A stretch of DNA of 48,953 bases, taken from NCBI GenBank assembly GCA_017428115.1, contig JAFRRK010000083.1, forward strand, positions 1 through 48,953. Reading direction: 5' to 3'. The notes beneath the pieces are model-generated. The model saw nothing but the letters and a program-made list of their open reading frames with translations. It was not told the origin of the DNA and ran no database searches. Positions 16,361 to 25,031 of the stretch are shown here, piece by piece. Position 1 is the stretch's first letter. Each line of letters begins with the position of its first letter. The translations under genes were made by a program, and so were the position numbers. The stretch comes from Bacteroidales bacterium (GTDB taxonomy: Bacteria; Bacteroidota; Bacteroidia; Bacteroidales; P3).

Positions 16361-16515
16361 TTGTCATCATGTGCCACTTTTTTTTCTCAGAAGTGGCACC
16401 CTAATTTTTGCCCTTTGTGGGTATAATTATATTTATATTAGGCGGACGAAAACGGACACCCATCGATCCTTCGAAGTGCCTTCTTCGTGCCTTCGCTTCC
16501 AGAGGCGAAGGGAGG
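16361..16515 (+). repeat. Dispersed hairpin repeat, plus-oriented copy
   Basis: It contains TGCCACTT/AAGTGGCA (16373-16397), then CACCCTAATTTTT, TATTAGGCGGACG, and a CCTTCGC/GCGAAGG palindrome around 16490-16510. An inverted, diverged copy lies at 26402-26575. In the second palindrome a C-G pair here is T-A in the other copy, so pairing is kept. Copies bracket the 16.5-26.4 kb gene block. Confidence 0.6.
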
Positions 16516-16570
16516 ATGGATGCTGGGTGGAGGGAAGGTGTAGAGAGAGGTAATACTAATACATAAACAA

Positions 16571-16590
16571 TAATGACCGATTTGGGTTAA
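16571..16590 (+). repeat. Solo end resembling the MITE at 39937-40129
   Basis: ATGACCGATTTGGGTTAA matches the right terminal repeat of the element at 39937-40129. No matching left end was found nearby, so this may be a remnant of a mobile element. Confidence 0.4.
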
Positions 16591-16638
16591 AAAAGCAAGT
16601 TTAGGCAGAATTAAATGTAATAAAATAGATTTTTTTTG

Positions 16639-16646
16639 TATCTTTG
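16639..16646 (+). promoter_or_regulatory. -7 box of the serine palmitoyltransferase-like operon
   Basis: TATCTTTG matches TAnnTTTG. Transcription would begin near 16652, giving a leader of about 58 nt before the ATG at 16710. Confidence 0.65.
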
Positions 16647-16709
16647 CAGTCGTTTAATGTGCTTAATTATGCATAAGCACTTGGCTGAGAATAATTAATA
16701 TTCAATCAA

Positions 16710-17969
16710 ATGAAAGATATATTTGAACGTATTAAAGAATCGACTGGCGGTCCGTTGGGCCAGTATCAGAAGTATGCCGACGGTTATTTCTATTTTCCTA
16801 AGCTGGAAGGCGAGCTGGGACCCGAGATGATGTTCAACGGCAAGAAGGTGCTGAACTGGAGCCTGAACAACTACTTGGGCCTGGCCAACAATCCCGAGGT
16901 GCGCGCCGCCGACGAAGAGGGTGCACGCCGCTGGGGTCTGGCATACCCGATGGGCGCCCGTATGTTGAGTGGCAACACCTCGCTGCACGAGGAGGTGGAG
17001 GCCATGCTGTGTGAATACACCCACAAGAAATACGGCTACCTGCTCAATTTCGGCTACCAAGGGCAGATTAGTATTCTCGACACTGTGGTAACACTGCGCG
17101 ATGTCATCGTATACGACAGTGAGGCCCATGCCTGCCTGATTGACGGCTTCCGCGTGACGGGTGCCAAGCGTTTCAAATATCAGCACAACGATATCGAGAG
17201 CCTGCGCAAGCAGCTGAAACAGGCCACCGCAGTGGCCGAGAAGCAGGGCGGCGGCATATTGGTTGCCACCGAGGGCGTGTATGGCATGGAGGGCGACCTG
17301 GGCGCGCTGGATAAGATAGCCGCTCTGAAGAAGGAGTTCAATTTCCGCCTGCTTATCGACGACGCTCACGGCATGGGCGTGATGGGCCCCGAGGGACGTG
17401 GCACGCACACACACTTCCACTGCGAGGACGACATAGACCTCTATTTCTGCGCCTTTGCCAAGACGATGGCCATTATCGGCGGCTTCATAGGCTGCAACGA
17501 CCCCGACATCATCACCTACCTCCGCATGAACATGCGCAGCCAGATTTATGCCAAGAGCCTGCCCATGCCCATCGTGTACGGTGTGAAACGCCGTCTGGAA
17601 ATCATCAACCAGCATCCCGAGTACCGTGAGAAGCTGTGGGAGGTGGCCAACCACCTGCAGCACTCGCTCCAGGCCGAGGGATTCAACACGGGTGTCACCG
17701 AGTCGCCCATCACCCCGGTGTTCTTCCCGGGCGATGTGAACCAGGGCACCAACGTGGTGGTAGACCTGCGCGAAAACTATGGCATCTTCTGCTCCATAGT
17801 GGTCTATCCCGTGGTGCCGAAGGGTCAGATTATGCTCCGCATTATCCCCACAGCAGTGCACACTATGGAGATGGCCAACCGCACCATCGAGGTGTTCAAG
17901 GAGGTCAAGAAAAAACTGGACGCCGGCGAGTACAACAAGCCGATGCCCGTGATGCGAATCAAGAAATGA
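16710..17969 (+). CDS. Serine palmitoyltransferase-like alpha-oxoamine synthase
   Basis: The 419-residue protein belongs to the PLP-dependent alpha-oxoamine synthase group. Visible motifs are SLNNYLGLANN, MGARMLSGNTSLHEEVE, the cofactor aspartate and histidine in LLIDDAHGMGVMG, and the PLP-binding lysine in FAKTMAIIGGF. In Bacteroidales this enzyme condenses an amino acid (usually serine) with a fatty acyl-CoA to start sphingolipid synthesis. KBL or 8-amino-7-oxononanoate synthase are related alternatives. Its stop overlaps the next ATG (ATGA), and an SDR follows two genes on, a possible 3-ketosphinganine reductase. That grouping supports the sphingolipid reading. Confidence 0.8.
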   Translation: MKDIFERIKESTGGPLGQYQKYADGYFYFPKLEGELGPEMMFNGKKVLNWSLNNYLGLANNPEVRAADEEGARRWGLAYPMGARMLSGNTSLHEEVEAMLCEYTHKKYGYLLNFGYQGQISILDTVVTLRDVIVYDSEAHACLIDGFRVTGAKRFKYQHNDIESLRKQLKQATAVAEKQGGGILVATEGVYGMEGDLGALDKIAALKKEFNFRLLIDDAHGMGVMGPEGRGTHTHFHCEDDIDLYFCAFAKTMAIIGGFIGCNDPDIITYLRMNMRSQIYAKSLPMPIVYGVKRRLEIINQHPEYREKLWEVANHLQHSLQAEGFNTGVTESPITPVFFPGDVNQGTNVVVDLRENYGIFCSIVVYPVVPKGQIMLRIIPTAVHTMEMANRTIEVFKEVKKKLDAGEYNKPMPVMRIKK

Positions 17970-19186
17970 AATATCAGTTAAGATGTAAGAAATGTGGCAA
18001 AGTCATCAACGACTTTGCCACATGGTTTCAGCAAGACCAGAAGTGCGAGTGTGGCTCGGACTATGCCGAAGTGGAATACTTGGAGCTGCCCCCATTCCCG
18101 CCCCAAGGACAGGCAACAGACAGCTTTCAGGACTATTATTTCGACTTCCTGCCGCTGACGCATAGAGAGAATGTGGTGAGCTTTGGCGAGGGCATGGTGG
18201 CCATTGAACGGTGGCAACACCTTGAGGCTGCGGCCAAGGCAATGGGCATAGACTGCGAGGTGTATGTATGTCGCAACGACCAAAACCGTGGCAGCGGCAC
18301 TTTCAAGGACATCAGTGCCGCAATGGCGGCATCGGTGTTGAAGGAACAGGGAGTGAAAGAATACTGCTTGGCCTCGACCGGCAATGCGGGCACGGCCTTT
18401 GCCACCTATCTGGCCAAGGCGGGCATTGCGTTCACCCAGTTTGCCCCTTCGTTTATTGATGCCGACTCGGTTGAAACCATCCGACGGGTGGGGCAGAAGG
18501 TGGTAGTCTCCACAGGCGGCTATGGCGATGCCAAGGCCGAGGCGGCCGGCTTCCACAAGAACCATCATGTGCTAATCAGCGGTGGCAATACCGACCCGTT
18601 GCGCATTGAGTCGAAGCGTACCTTGGTGTTTGAATGCCTAAGGCAGATGGGGTGCCTGCCCACAGTGTATATGCAGGCCGTGGCGGGCGGCACCAGCCCG
18701 CTAGCCTTTGAGAAGGGTTTCCGCGACCTGTGTGAGATGATGCCCGGCGGGGACTATCAGCTACCCCGCATGATGCTGGTGCAGCAGGACGAGTGCGACC
18801 CCATGGTTACAGCCTGGGAAAAAGCCACCGCGGCGGGCTTCCCCGAAGGGTGGGAACAACAGTATGAGGCCAAGAAAGATATGCACACACGGATAGGCAT
18901 CCTCACGGCTGCCAATCCGGGCAACTATCCATTGGTGGCGCCGTTGGTGAAACGTACTGAAGGCACCTTCATTCGTGTCAAGGAGTCGGAGCTGCCCCAA
19001 TATGGACGGACAATGCTGAAGGAGCAGAACGTGCTGCTGGGACCTGCATCGATGGTATGCTATGCCGGATACTACGAGGCATTGCGCCAAGGGCACATAC
19101 ACAATGGCGACAAAGTGTTACTGAACACTGGCGAAGGCTGCGACCGCTCAAAATGGTTCAATGAAGAAGTGAGAGGTAAGGATTAA
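17966..19186 (+). CDS. Threonine synthase-like PLP-dependent enzyme
   Basis: Start ATG 17966 overlaps the previous stop and gives 406 residues; the open frame runs further upstream but inside the previous gene. The N-terminus has CxxC and CxC pairs (RCKKCGKV and KCECGSD) suggesting a small metal ribbon. The PLP lysine lies in GSGTFKDISAAM, and the phosphate-binding loop in STGNAGTAFATYL. The fold is type II (tryptophan synthase beta-like). True threonine synthase takes O-phosphohomoserine. Here the location between a serine palmitoyltransferase-like gene and an SDR is unusual, so another substrate is possible. Confidence 0.75.
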   Translation: MKYQLRCKKCGKVINDFATWFQQDQKCECGSDYAEVEYLELPPFPPQGQATDSFQDYYFDFLPLTHRENVVSFGEGMVAIERWQHLEAAAKAMGIDCEVYVCRNDQNRGSGTFKDISAAMAASVLKEQGVKEYCLASTGNAGTAFATYLAKAGIAFTQFAPSFIDADSVETIRRVGQKVVVSTGGYGDAKAEAAGFHKNHHVLISGGNTDPLRIESKRTLVFECLRQMGCLPTVYMQAVAGGTSPLAFEKGFRDLCEMMPGGDYQLPRMMLVQQDECDPMVTAWEKATAAGFPEGWEQQYEAKKDMHTRIGILTAANPGNYPLVAPLVKRTEGTFIRVKESELPQYGRTMLKEQNVLLGPASMVCYAGYYEALRQGHIHNGDKVLLNTGEGCDRSKWFNEEVRGKD

Positions 19187-19229
19187 GTGCCAGTGAGTTG
19201 AGTCGCGACCCCAAAAAAAACGATAAGTC

Positions 19230-20027
19230 ATGCTTTTTAACAACAAGATAGTTTGGATTACGGGAGCCTCGTCGGGCATTGGCGAGGCTACCGCTTACCG
19301 TTTTGCACAGGAGGGAGCCGTTCTTTTGCTCACCGCCTTGGAGGACGACCTTCTGGAGCGGGTGGCAAAGCGATGTAAGGAAATAGGCGCTCCAGATGCG
19401 AAGGCACTTCCGTTCGACATTTCACAAATCGACCAACTCGACGGCCTGGCCGAAAAGGCTTGGAACTGTTTCGGCCGCATCGATATCTTCTACAACAATG
19501 CCGGCATAAGCCAGCGGGGCACAGTGGTGGAGACCGAGATGCATGTGTTTCGTAAGGTGATGGACATCGACTTCTATGCCCCCGTGGTGCTGACCAAGAA
19601 CATACTGCCACGCATGATAGGGCAGGGGGGAGGCCAACTGGTCGTCACCACCAGCATTGCAGGCTGTTTCGGCTTCCCGATGCGCTGTGCCTATTCTTCG
19701 GCCAAGCATGCGTTGTATGGTTTTTTCGAGACCATACAGGCTGAGAACTATAACGACAACATTCGCGTCACCATAGTCTGTCCCGGACGTGTGCAGACCA
19801 ACATCTCACTCCATGCCCTGGAGAAGGATGGCCGTCAGCATGGCAAGATGGATGCCGGACAGGCGGGCGGGGTAACACCCCAACAAGCGGCCGACAAAAT
19901 AGTTCGCGCCGTCTACAAAAAACGGCGCGAAGTGCTAGTAGGTAAAAAGGAACTGTTGATGGCCTACATCAAGCGTTTCTTCCCTGGCTTATGTGCCCGG
20001 TTGGCACGCAAGGTCAAAGCGATGTAA
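19230..20027 (+). CDS. Short-chain dehydrogenase/reductase
   Basis: The 265-residue protein has the classical SDR cofactor motif TGASSGIGEA, the NNAG motif in YNNAGISQRG, the catalytic serine in TTSIAG and the active-site YSSAKHA pair. The C-terminal tail is basic and hydrophobic (KRFFPGLCARLARKVKAM), suggesting membrane contact, as in DHRS7-type reductases. Position after the serine palmitoyltransferase-like gene makes 3-ketosphinganine reductase a reasonable guess; a general lipid or steroid-type reductase is equally possible from motifs alone. Its end overlaps the convergent HdrA-like gene by 14 nt. Confidence 0.8.
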   Translation: MLFNNKIVWITGASSGIGEATAYRFAQEGAVLLLTALEDDLLERVAKRCKEIGAPDAKALPFDISQIDQLDGLAEKAWNCFGRIDIFYNNAGISQRGTVVETEMHVFRKVMDIDFYAPVVLTKNILPRMIGQGGGQLVVTTSIAGCFGFPMRCAYSSAKHALYGFFETIQAENYNDNIRVTIVCPGRVQTNISLHALEKDGRQHGKMDAGQAGGVTPQQAADKIVRAVYKKRREVLVGKKELLMAYIKRFFPGLCARLARKVKAM

Positions 20028-21042
20028 GAATCTCACAGGCGGCTGCGCGACCATCGTTGATGGCATCGGTGAGGGTCATAGGACGCTTGCATGAGCCTGC
20101 CACAAAGAGGCCGCGGCCCTGTGTGCGGCAGTCGTTGAGGTGAGGGTCGAGCGATTGGGCAAAGCCGTATTCGCCACAAATGTGGCACATCTCCGACAGC
20201 TGTCGAGTGCCTTTAGATGCCTCCATACCCACCATCAGCACCAACAAGTCGCTGGTCATCTTCAAGGGACGTCCCAAGAGGGTGTCTTCAGCCTTTATCT
20301 GCACACGGTCGTCGAAAGTGCCGCCAGCCTCAGATATTCTGCCTCTAACAAAAGTCACCCCATAATCCTGCTGGGCGGTGCGGTACATCTCCTCAAAATG
20401 CTGTCCCCACATACGGAGATCCATGTAGAAGACATACGTCTCACATTCGGGCAGAAGTTTCTTTACCTCAATAGCTTGTTTCACAGCCGTCACACAGCAA
20501 AGCTTGGAGCAGTAGTGATTGCCCGACTTCTCGTCGCGCGAGCCTACACATTGGAGGAAAACCACCCTCTTAGGGTTCTCGCCCACGCTGTTGACAATTT
20601 TCTTCTCGCGTATCATCTTTTCCATCTCCAACGAAGTGTGAACCCCGGCATAGATACCGTAGCCCAACTCCTCCTTGCGATGAGCGTCGAAGGGGGTGTA
20701 GCCCGTGGCCAGCAGCACCACATCGTATAGCTCTTCATTTACCTTCCAAACAGGAGTTCCAGTAAGATTCTCCTCCTGGAAGCCGGCAATAAAAGAGGGC
20801 ATCAGCTGGGTGACCTCGGTATTGCAGCGCAAAGTGATGTTGGGGTTGTCCAGTTTGGCCCGCAATGCCGCCGCCACCTCGTCGGCATCGGCAAAATTGG
20901 GGAATAGAAAAGCCTTGTCGGTTATGTTGCACAAGGGTTGCTGACCTTTCTCAAACAGGGTGACGGGACAATTATTAGCAGCCAGCACGGCGGCAGCCTC
21001 AATGCCCGCAGGACCGGCACCCAGTATGGCTATTTTCTTCAT
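20014..21042 (-). CDS. HdrA-like FAD-dependent heterodisulfide reductase subunit
   Basis: The 342-residue protein has an N-terminal dinucleotide motif GAGPAGIEAA and the HdrA signature VFLQCVGSRDE followed by YCSKLCC. It is about half the length of methanogen HdrA and lacks its extra ferredoxin domain. The family uses FAD and iron-sulfur clusters to pass electrons between dithiol/disulfide substrates and ferredoxin or NAD(P)H. It is the last gene of the Hdr-like operon that begins with the VOC gene. Confidence 0.8.
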   Translation of the reverse strand: MKKIAILGAGPAGIEAAAVLAANNCPVTLFEKGQQPLCNITDKAFLFPNFADADEVAAALRAKLDNPNITLRCNTEVTQLMPSFIAGFQEENLTGTPVWKVNEELYDVVLLATGYTPFDAHRKEELGYGIYAGVHTSLEMEKMIREKKIVNSVGENPKRVVFLQCVGSRDEKSGNHYCSKLCCVTAVKQAIEVKKLLPECETYVFYMDLRMWGQHFEEMYRTAQQDYGVTFVRGRISEAGGTFDDRVQIKAEDTLLGRPLKMTSDLLVLMVGMEASKGTRQLSEMCHICGEYGFAQSLDPHLNDCRTQGRGLFVAGSCKRPMTLTDAINDGRAAACEILTSL

Positions 21043-21105
21043 GATCTTTATTTATTATTATTGTCGGACTGGTCAAACCAGTGTCGGACTAGTACGACGC
21101 TGTGA

Positions 21106-22158
21106 TTAAACTTTTAAGTATTCGGGTTTTTCGGGCGAGGGATGCCTACGGCCGCTGATGCCTATATATTTTTCTGATGGATTGTACGGTATGCCAATCT
21201 TGTCCATCAACCGCTCGCATTGCACTTGGTGCAGTTGCAGACCCAACGACCAAGGGTCGTAGCCCAACAGCAGGCCAGTGAGCTCTTCATAGGTGAGGAC
21301 GGGTATGCCGTAGCCCTCTTTATCATAAGTCTTATGTTCCATCTCGGCAATGGTATACTGCCACTTATCGAGAAACATGTTGCATCCCGGACAATTGGTG
21401 AGGATGAAGTCGGGCTCGTACGACTCCATAGATTCAAACTTCTTCTGCGTGTTGGCAATGCTGTAGCCACGGTTCTCCTGCACCAAATACTGGCGAAAGC
21501 CGAAACCGCAACAATGACGGCGCTCGGGGTAGTCAATCACTTCACCTCCCCACGCCTCAATCATACCCGCCAGCACATAAGGAAACTCGGCGTTGCCGAT
21601 ACCGTTTTGGGTGAATATCTTGGCATAATGGCATCCAATATGCTCTACCACTCGCAGGGGTTGACCGGTGAAGCGGTTCACCAGCTGGTATTTCATCTTG
21701 GGTTTGAGCTCGTGGCGGAACTTGTAGATGATGTCGCTAGGGTGTGCCACATTCTCCGGCACCTCAAATTCGCGCTTGCATGCATCCCAAAGATATTGGC
21801 GTGCCTTCTCTTTTAGCTCGGGGTGCTCCTCCCATTTGGCCATCACCTCGGTAAACACGCCGAAACTGGTGACACACGAAGGGACATAGTTCTTATAGCC
21901 GCACTCGGTCATCAGGGCAAACAGTCTGGCCACCACAGTCATTGTAGTGTCGAAAGGAACTACGTCGGAGTGATACCCGATGCCGGTGCAGGTGTGCTGG
22001 TGGGGATTGTCCAAGATGTCCTTGCCCAGCTCCTCGCGTAATATTTTTAGGAATGCTGTTTCCGACCCAGGAAAGAAAGTCTGCCTGATGCAGCTCCTCT
22101 CATAGAAATAATGGTCGTCGGCTATTGCTTTTTGATATCCGTTCCAGAAACGCTTCAT
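21106..22158 (-). CDS. HdrB-like CCG-domain protein
   Basis: This 350-residue soluble protein contains two cysteine-rich parts of the HdrB/CCG type. The second is clear: HIGCHYAKI, then RRHCCGFGF, then LTNCPGCNMF, the C..CC..CxxC arrangement that holds a noncubane 4Fe-4S pair in HdrB. It probably forms the catalytic thiol/disulfide site of a complex with the HdrA-like and HdrC-like neighbours. Gaps of 63 nt and 36 nt to its neighbours support one operon. Confidence 0.75.
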   Translation of the reverse strand: MKRFWNGYQKAIADDHYFYERSCIRQTFFPGSETAFLKILREELGKDILDNPHQHTCTGIGYHSDVVPFDTTMTVVARLFALMTECGYKNYVPSCVTSFGVFTEVMAKWEEHPELKEKARQYLWDACKREFEVPENVAHPSDIIYKFRHELKPKMKYQLVNRFTGQPLRVVEHIGCHYAKIFTQNGIGNAEFPYVLAGMIEAWGGEVIDYPERRHCCGFGFRQYLVQENRGYSIANTQKKFESMESYEPDFILTNCPGCNMFLDKWQYTIAEMEHKTYDKEGYGIPVLTYEELTGLLLGYDPWSLGLQLHQVQCERLMDKIGIPYNPSEKYIGISGRRHPSPEKPEYLKV

Positions 22159-22194
22159 AGATAATAGAAAAAACTAACTATAAACAATAAACTA

Positions 22195-23994
22195 TCAACT
22201 ATCAACTAAATTACATGCCACAATCTCGGCGATGTCGCTCACTGGGATGTCGCTGCCACGAGTCATAGCCTTCTTACACATGGGGCAGGCGGTGGCTATC
22301 ATGTCGGGATTGGGTGCCAGCAGATTGCGCAGGGCGGCATCGCGAATAAGCTTCTGTTGCTCGCTGTCGATGTGGATATTGCCTAGATTATAGCCGCAGC
22401 ACAAACTCTTCTCTCTCTCCTCTTCAGTCGCCACCAGGTTGGCAGCGGAGGCAACCACATGGCGCGGCTCGTCATACACACCACAGCCACGGCCCAATTC
22501 GCATGGGTCGTGATATGTGACCCTTTGGCCGCCATTCTTCACCTTGATTCTTCCCTCGTTAATCAACATGTCAATATATTGGGAATGGTGTATCACAGGG
22601 ATATTCAGCTTATAGTCCTTCACGAATGTTTGGTAGCATATCGGACACGAGGTCACCAACATAGTGGCATTCGACTTCTTTATCACCCTTTTGTTCAAGT
22701 CGCGCAATGCCTCAGCCTGTCGTACCATGCCCTGCTGCATCAGCGGACGGCCACAACACATGGTGCCCTCCTTGTCCATAAACCAATAACTCTGCCCGGC
22801 GGCCATGAAAATCTTCTCCATGGCCTCGGTGATGCCGGGCGTCAGGTGCGACATGCAGCCGCCGAAATAGGCCACGCGTCCCACCGCGTTGAAATGGTGC
22901 ACCGACTTGAGATATTGGTAGCCGTCGGGGTGGTCGATACTGCTCACCTGCTCGTTGCGCACCTGCCGGCGTATAGGCTCCAAGTCGATACCCACCGGAC
23001 ACTCTGTCGAGCACCTCCCACACACCATGCACATGTTGGCGATGTCGTTAGCTTTATTTAGCACATCCTTGTTGCGGATAGCCTGCAACAAGTATACCCC
23101 CTGTATGTCGGTCACCCCCAACTCCCTATTGATAGGGCATCCGTCGATGCAGATGCCGCAGCGCGAGCAGGCACTCAGCTCAAACAGCGTGTAGCCATTC
23201 TTCTTGTCGCTGTCGCGCAGTCCGAGCTGGCGGAAGTAGATTAAGAAAACTTCGGTGAAGATGTGCATATAACGGGTGAAGGGCATCAGGGTGAAAAAAA
23301 CGCCCAACGCCAGCGAATAGAGCAGCCATAGGTTATACTCCAATATGCCGTTATCAAGCCCTATGCTCTCCATCACACTGCCCAACCCTGCCACAAGGAA
23401 TCCTCCATTATGGTATATCGCAGAGGTGGCACCCTCAGCCAGCAGACGCAATGGAAAGATACACCACAAGGCAAATTTAGCCACGCGGTCGGTCACATTG
23501 TGGCGGGTGGTACGTTTCATGCCTAGGGGTTTGGACCATAGCTTCTTCAATATGGCTAGCGACAATCCCGAAAACACATACAGCAGCAACACATCCATAA
23601 CTGTGGCAATTGTGTCCATGGCATGAGTGTGTGCCATGTCGGGAGTGCGGGGTTCAAAGTAGTTGAAAAAGATGGCCATATACAGGTGATGCCCGCCGGG
23701 GAATGCCACAGCGGCCTGCACCGCGCCCACCGCTATAAGCAGAAACCACCCGAAGGCCAGGCTTCGGTGCATATAGCCCAGCAGGACGTTGTGTTTCGTT
23801 ATGCGCCAGTGCAGCAGGCATTCGCGTATCATCTCCCAAATGGCGGGGACAAACTTCCACGAGAGGATATTCTTCCTCACCAGCATCTGCTGCCTGCGGT
23901 CAAAGCCTTTAATCCAATTATAATACTTTATTACCGATATTACCAGCAGTGCCAGCACCCCAAGACAGAACGGTATGACGAAAATATCGAACAT
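22195..23994 (-). CDS. Membrane-bound HdrC-HdrB-like fusion (NarI-like membrane domain, 4Fe-4S, CCG domains)
   Basis: The 599-residue protein begins with about five membrane segments including conserved histidines (MAHTHAMDTI, HNVLLGYMHR) that could hold haem, like NarI or HmeD/DsrK relatives. Next comes a two-cluster ferredoxin domain (CSRCGICIDGCPI and CMVCGRCSTECPV) near residues 285-345. Two CCG domains end it (YFGGCMSH..MCCGRPL..TSCPICY, and YHDPCELG..SLCCGYN..TACPMCK). The layout suggests transfer of electrons between the quinone pool and a cytoplasmic Hdr-like complex. The substrate is unknown. Confidence 0.8.
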   Translation of the reverse strand: MFDIFVIPFCLGVLALLVISVIKYYNWIKGFDRRQQMLVRKNILSWKFVPAIWEMIRECLLHWRITKHNVLLGYMHRSLAFGWFLLIAVGAVQAAVAFPGGHHLYMAIFFNYFEPRTPDMAHTHAMDTIATVMDVLLLYVFSGLSLAILKKLWSKPLGMKRTTRHNVTDRVAKFALWCIFPLRLLAEGATSAIYHNGGFLVAGLGSVMESIGLDNGILEYNLWLLYSLALGVFFTLMPFTRYMHIFTEVFLIYFRQLGLRDSDKKNGYTLFELSACSRCGICIDGCPINRELGVTDIQGVYLLQAIRNKDVLNKANDIANMCMVCGRCSTECPVGIDLEPIRRQVRNEQVSSIDHPDGYQYLKSVHHFNAVGRVAYFGGCMSHLTPGITEAMEKIFMAAGQSYWFMDKEGTMCCGRPLMQQGMVRQAEALRDLNKRVIKKSNATMLVTSCPICYQTFVKDYKLNIPVIHHSQYIDMLINEGRIKVKNGGQRVTYHDPCELGRGCGVYDEPRHVVASAANLVATEEEREKSLCCGYNLGNIHIDSEQQKLIRDAALRNLLAPNPDMIATACPMCKKAMTRGSDIPVSDIAEIVACNLVDS

Positions 23995-24006
23995 CGCAAC
24001 TTCTTT

Positions 24007-24354
24007 TTATTTATTGTTCAACAGCATTCTCATTTCAACTATCAGTCCACGGGTGTTCACTCCGCGAGGGCACACCAACGAGCATTTGCCACACAGCATA
24101 CACTTATTCAAGTCTGCCTCGGGCAGCAACTCCGTCGACAGTTTGTCATATTGTCGGCGACTAAAGAGGAAATGGGTTTTGCGGATATTAAAGTCAGTAA
24201 ACTGCCCCGCCGAGCAGGTGGCAGTGCATCCCCCACAGCCTATACAATAGCGATAAGAGGGCACCGTCGCTACCAACTCATCATACAACCTTCTGTCGCC
24301 ATTGTCCAAGTCTATCGACCTCGGAGTTGATATCTTAAAGCCAAATTTATTCAT
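24007..24354 (-). CDS. HdrC-like two-cluster ferredoxin, small
   Basis: This 115-residue protein has two CxxCxxCxxxC-type clusters: CIGCGGCTATC and CMLCGKCSLVC. Such subunits carry electrons between HdrA and HdrB. It is a separate ORF that overlaps the end of the next HdrC-like gene by 8 nt and lies 12 nt before the membrane fusion gene. Confidence 0.75.
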   Translation of the reverse strand: MNKFGFKISTPRSIDLDNGDRRLYDELVATVPSYRYCIGCGGCTATCSAGQFTDFNIRKTHFLFSRRQYDKLSTELLPEADLNKCMLCGKCSLVCPRGVNTRGLIVEMRMLLNNK

Positions 24355-24949
24355 TTTCTACAGCCTTTTTCAAATCCATGCCGCCTGTAACTTCAAAAAT
24401 CTTTCTTACCTCATCCAGATCCTCCTTCGGTATGTCGCGCAGAGCCCCGGCTCCATCGCCGTGGTAGTTTGCCCCCAGCTTAGGTGCAATGTCGGCTATA
24501 TGCTCATGATACCATCTCCATATAGGGCCCTGCTCAGGATGATAGTCGGGGTCCACACGGTCAGGGTAAACGCAGTAGCCTATCTCCAGTATGTTCCTTT
24601 GCACAGAGTCCATCAGCTGCAACTGCTGGCGACCCTTCTCGCTGTGGCGGAAGAAGCCCATCTCTTGCGACACCTTGCGCAACACACTGATCAGCTCGCC
24701 TGGCACATTGCCCCGTGGGCAACGGGGTTTGCACGACATGCACTGTCCGCAATACCATATAGTGTCGCTCTTCAGCAGTCGCTCTATCTCCTCTTCGTCG
24801 CCCCGTTGCACCACGTCGCAGATGCGGCGGGGGTCATAGTCATAGAACTCCGCAGCCGGGCAAACGGCAGTACACACTCCGCAGTTCATGCACGCCCTCA
24901 GCGACTCCTCAAAGCGCACATCCTCTTTTAAATGCTCAATCAAATTCAT
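24347..24949 (-). CDS. HdrC-like two-cluster iron-sulfur protein
   Basis: This 200-residue protein has two clusters, CMNCGVCTAVC near residue 20 and CGQCMSCKPRC near residue 67, in a helical HdrC frame (DPRRICDVVQRGD..EEIERLL). It has a longer C-terminal tail than the small neighbour. It probably links the HdrA-like and HdrB-like subunits. It lies 82 nt after the VOC gene, with no clear promoter in the gap. Confidence 0.8.
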   Translation of the reverse strand: MNLIEHLKEDVRFEESLRACMNCGVCTAVCPAAEFYDYDPRRICDVVQRGDEEEIERLLKSDTIWYCGQCMSCKPRCPRGNVPGELISVLRKVSQEMGFFRHSEKGRQQLQLMDSVQRNILEIGYCVYPDRVDPDYHPEQGPIWRWYHEHIADIAPKLGANYHGDGAGALRDIPKEDLDEVRKIFEVTGGMDLKKAVENE

Positions 24950-25031
24950 CTTTTTGAAGTAAGAATTATGAACTAAGAACTAAGAATTAAGTATCAATAA
25001 ATATTATGGCTCACTCCCTACTTGTTGATTC

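Noticed and set aside
16695-17861. 388-codon minus-strand frame opposite the serine palmitoyltransferase-like gene
   Set aside because: It is a shadow of a clear enzyme gene and contains no recognisable protein motif.
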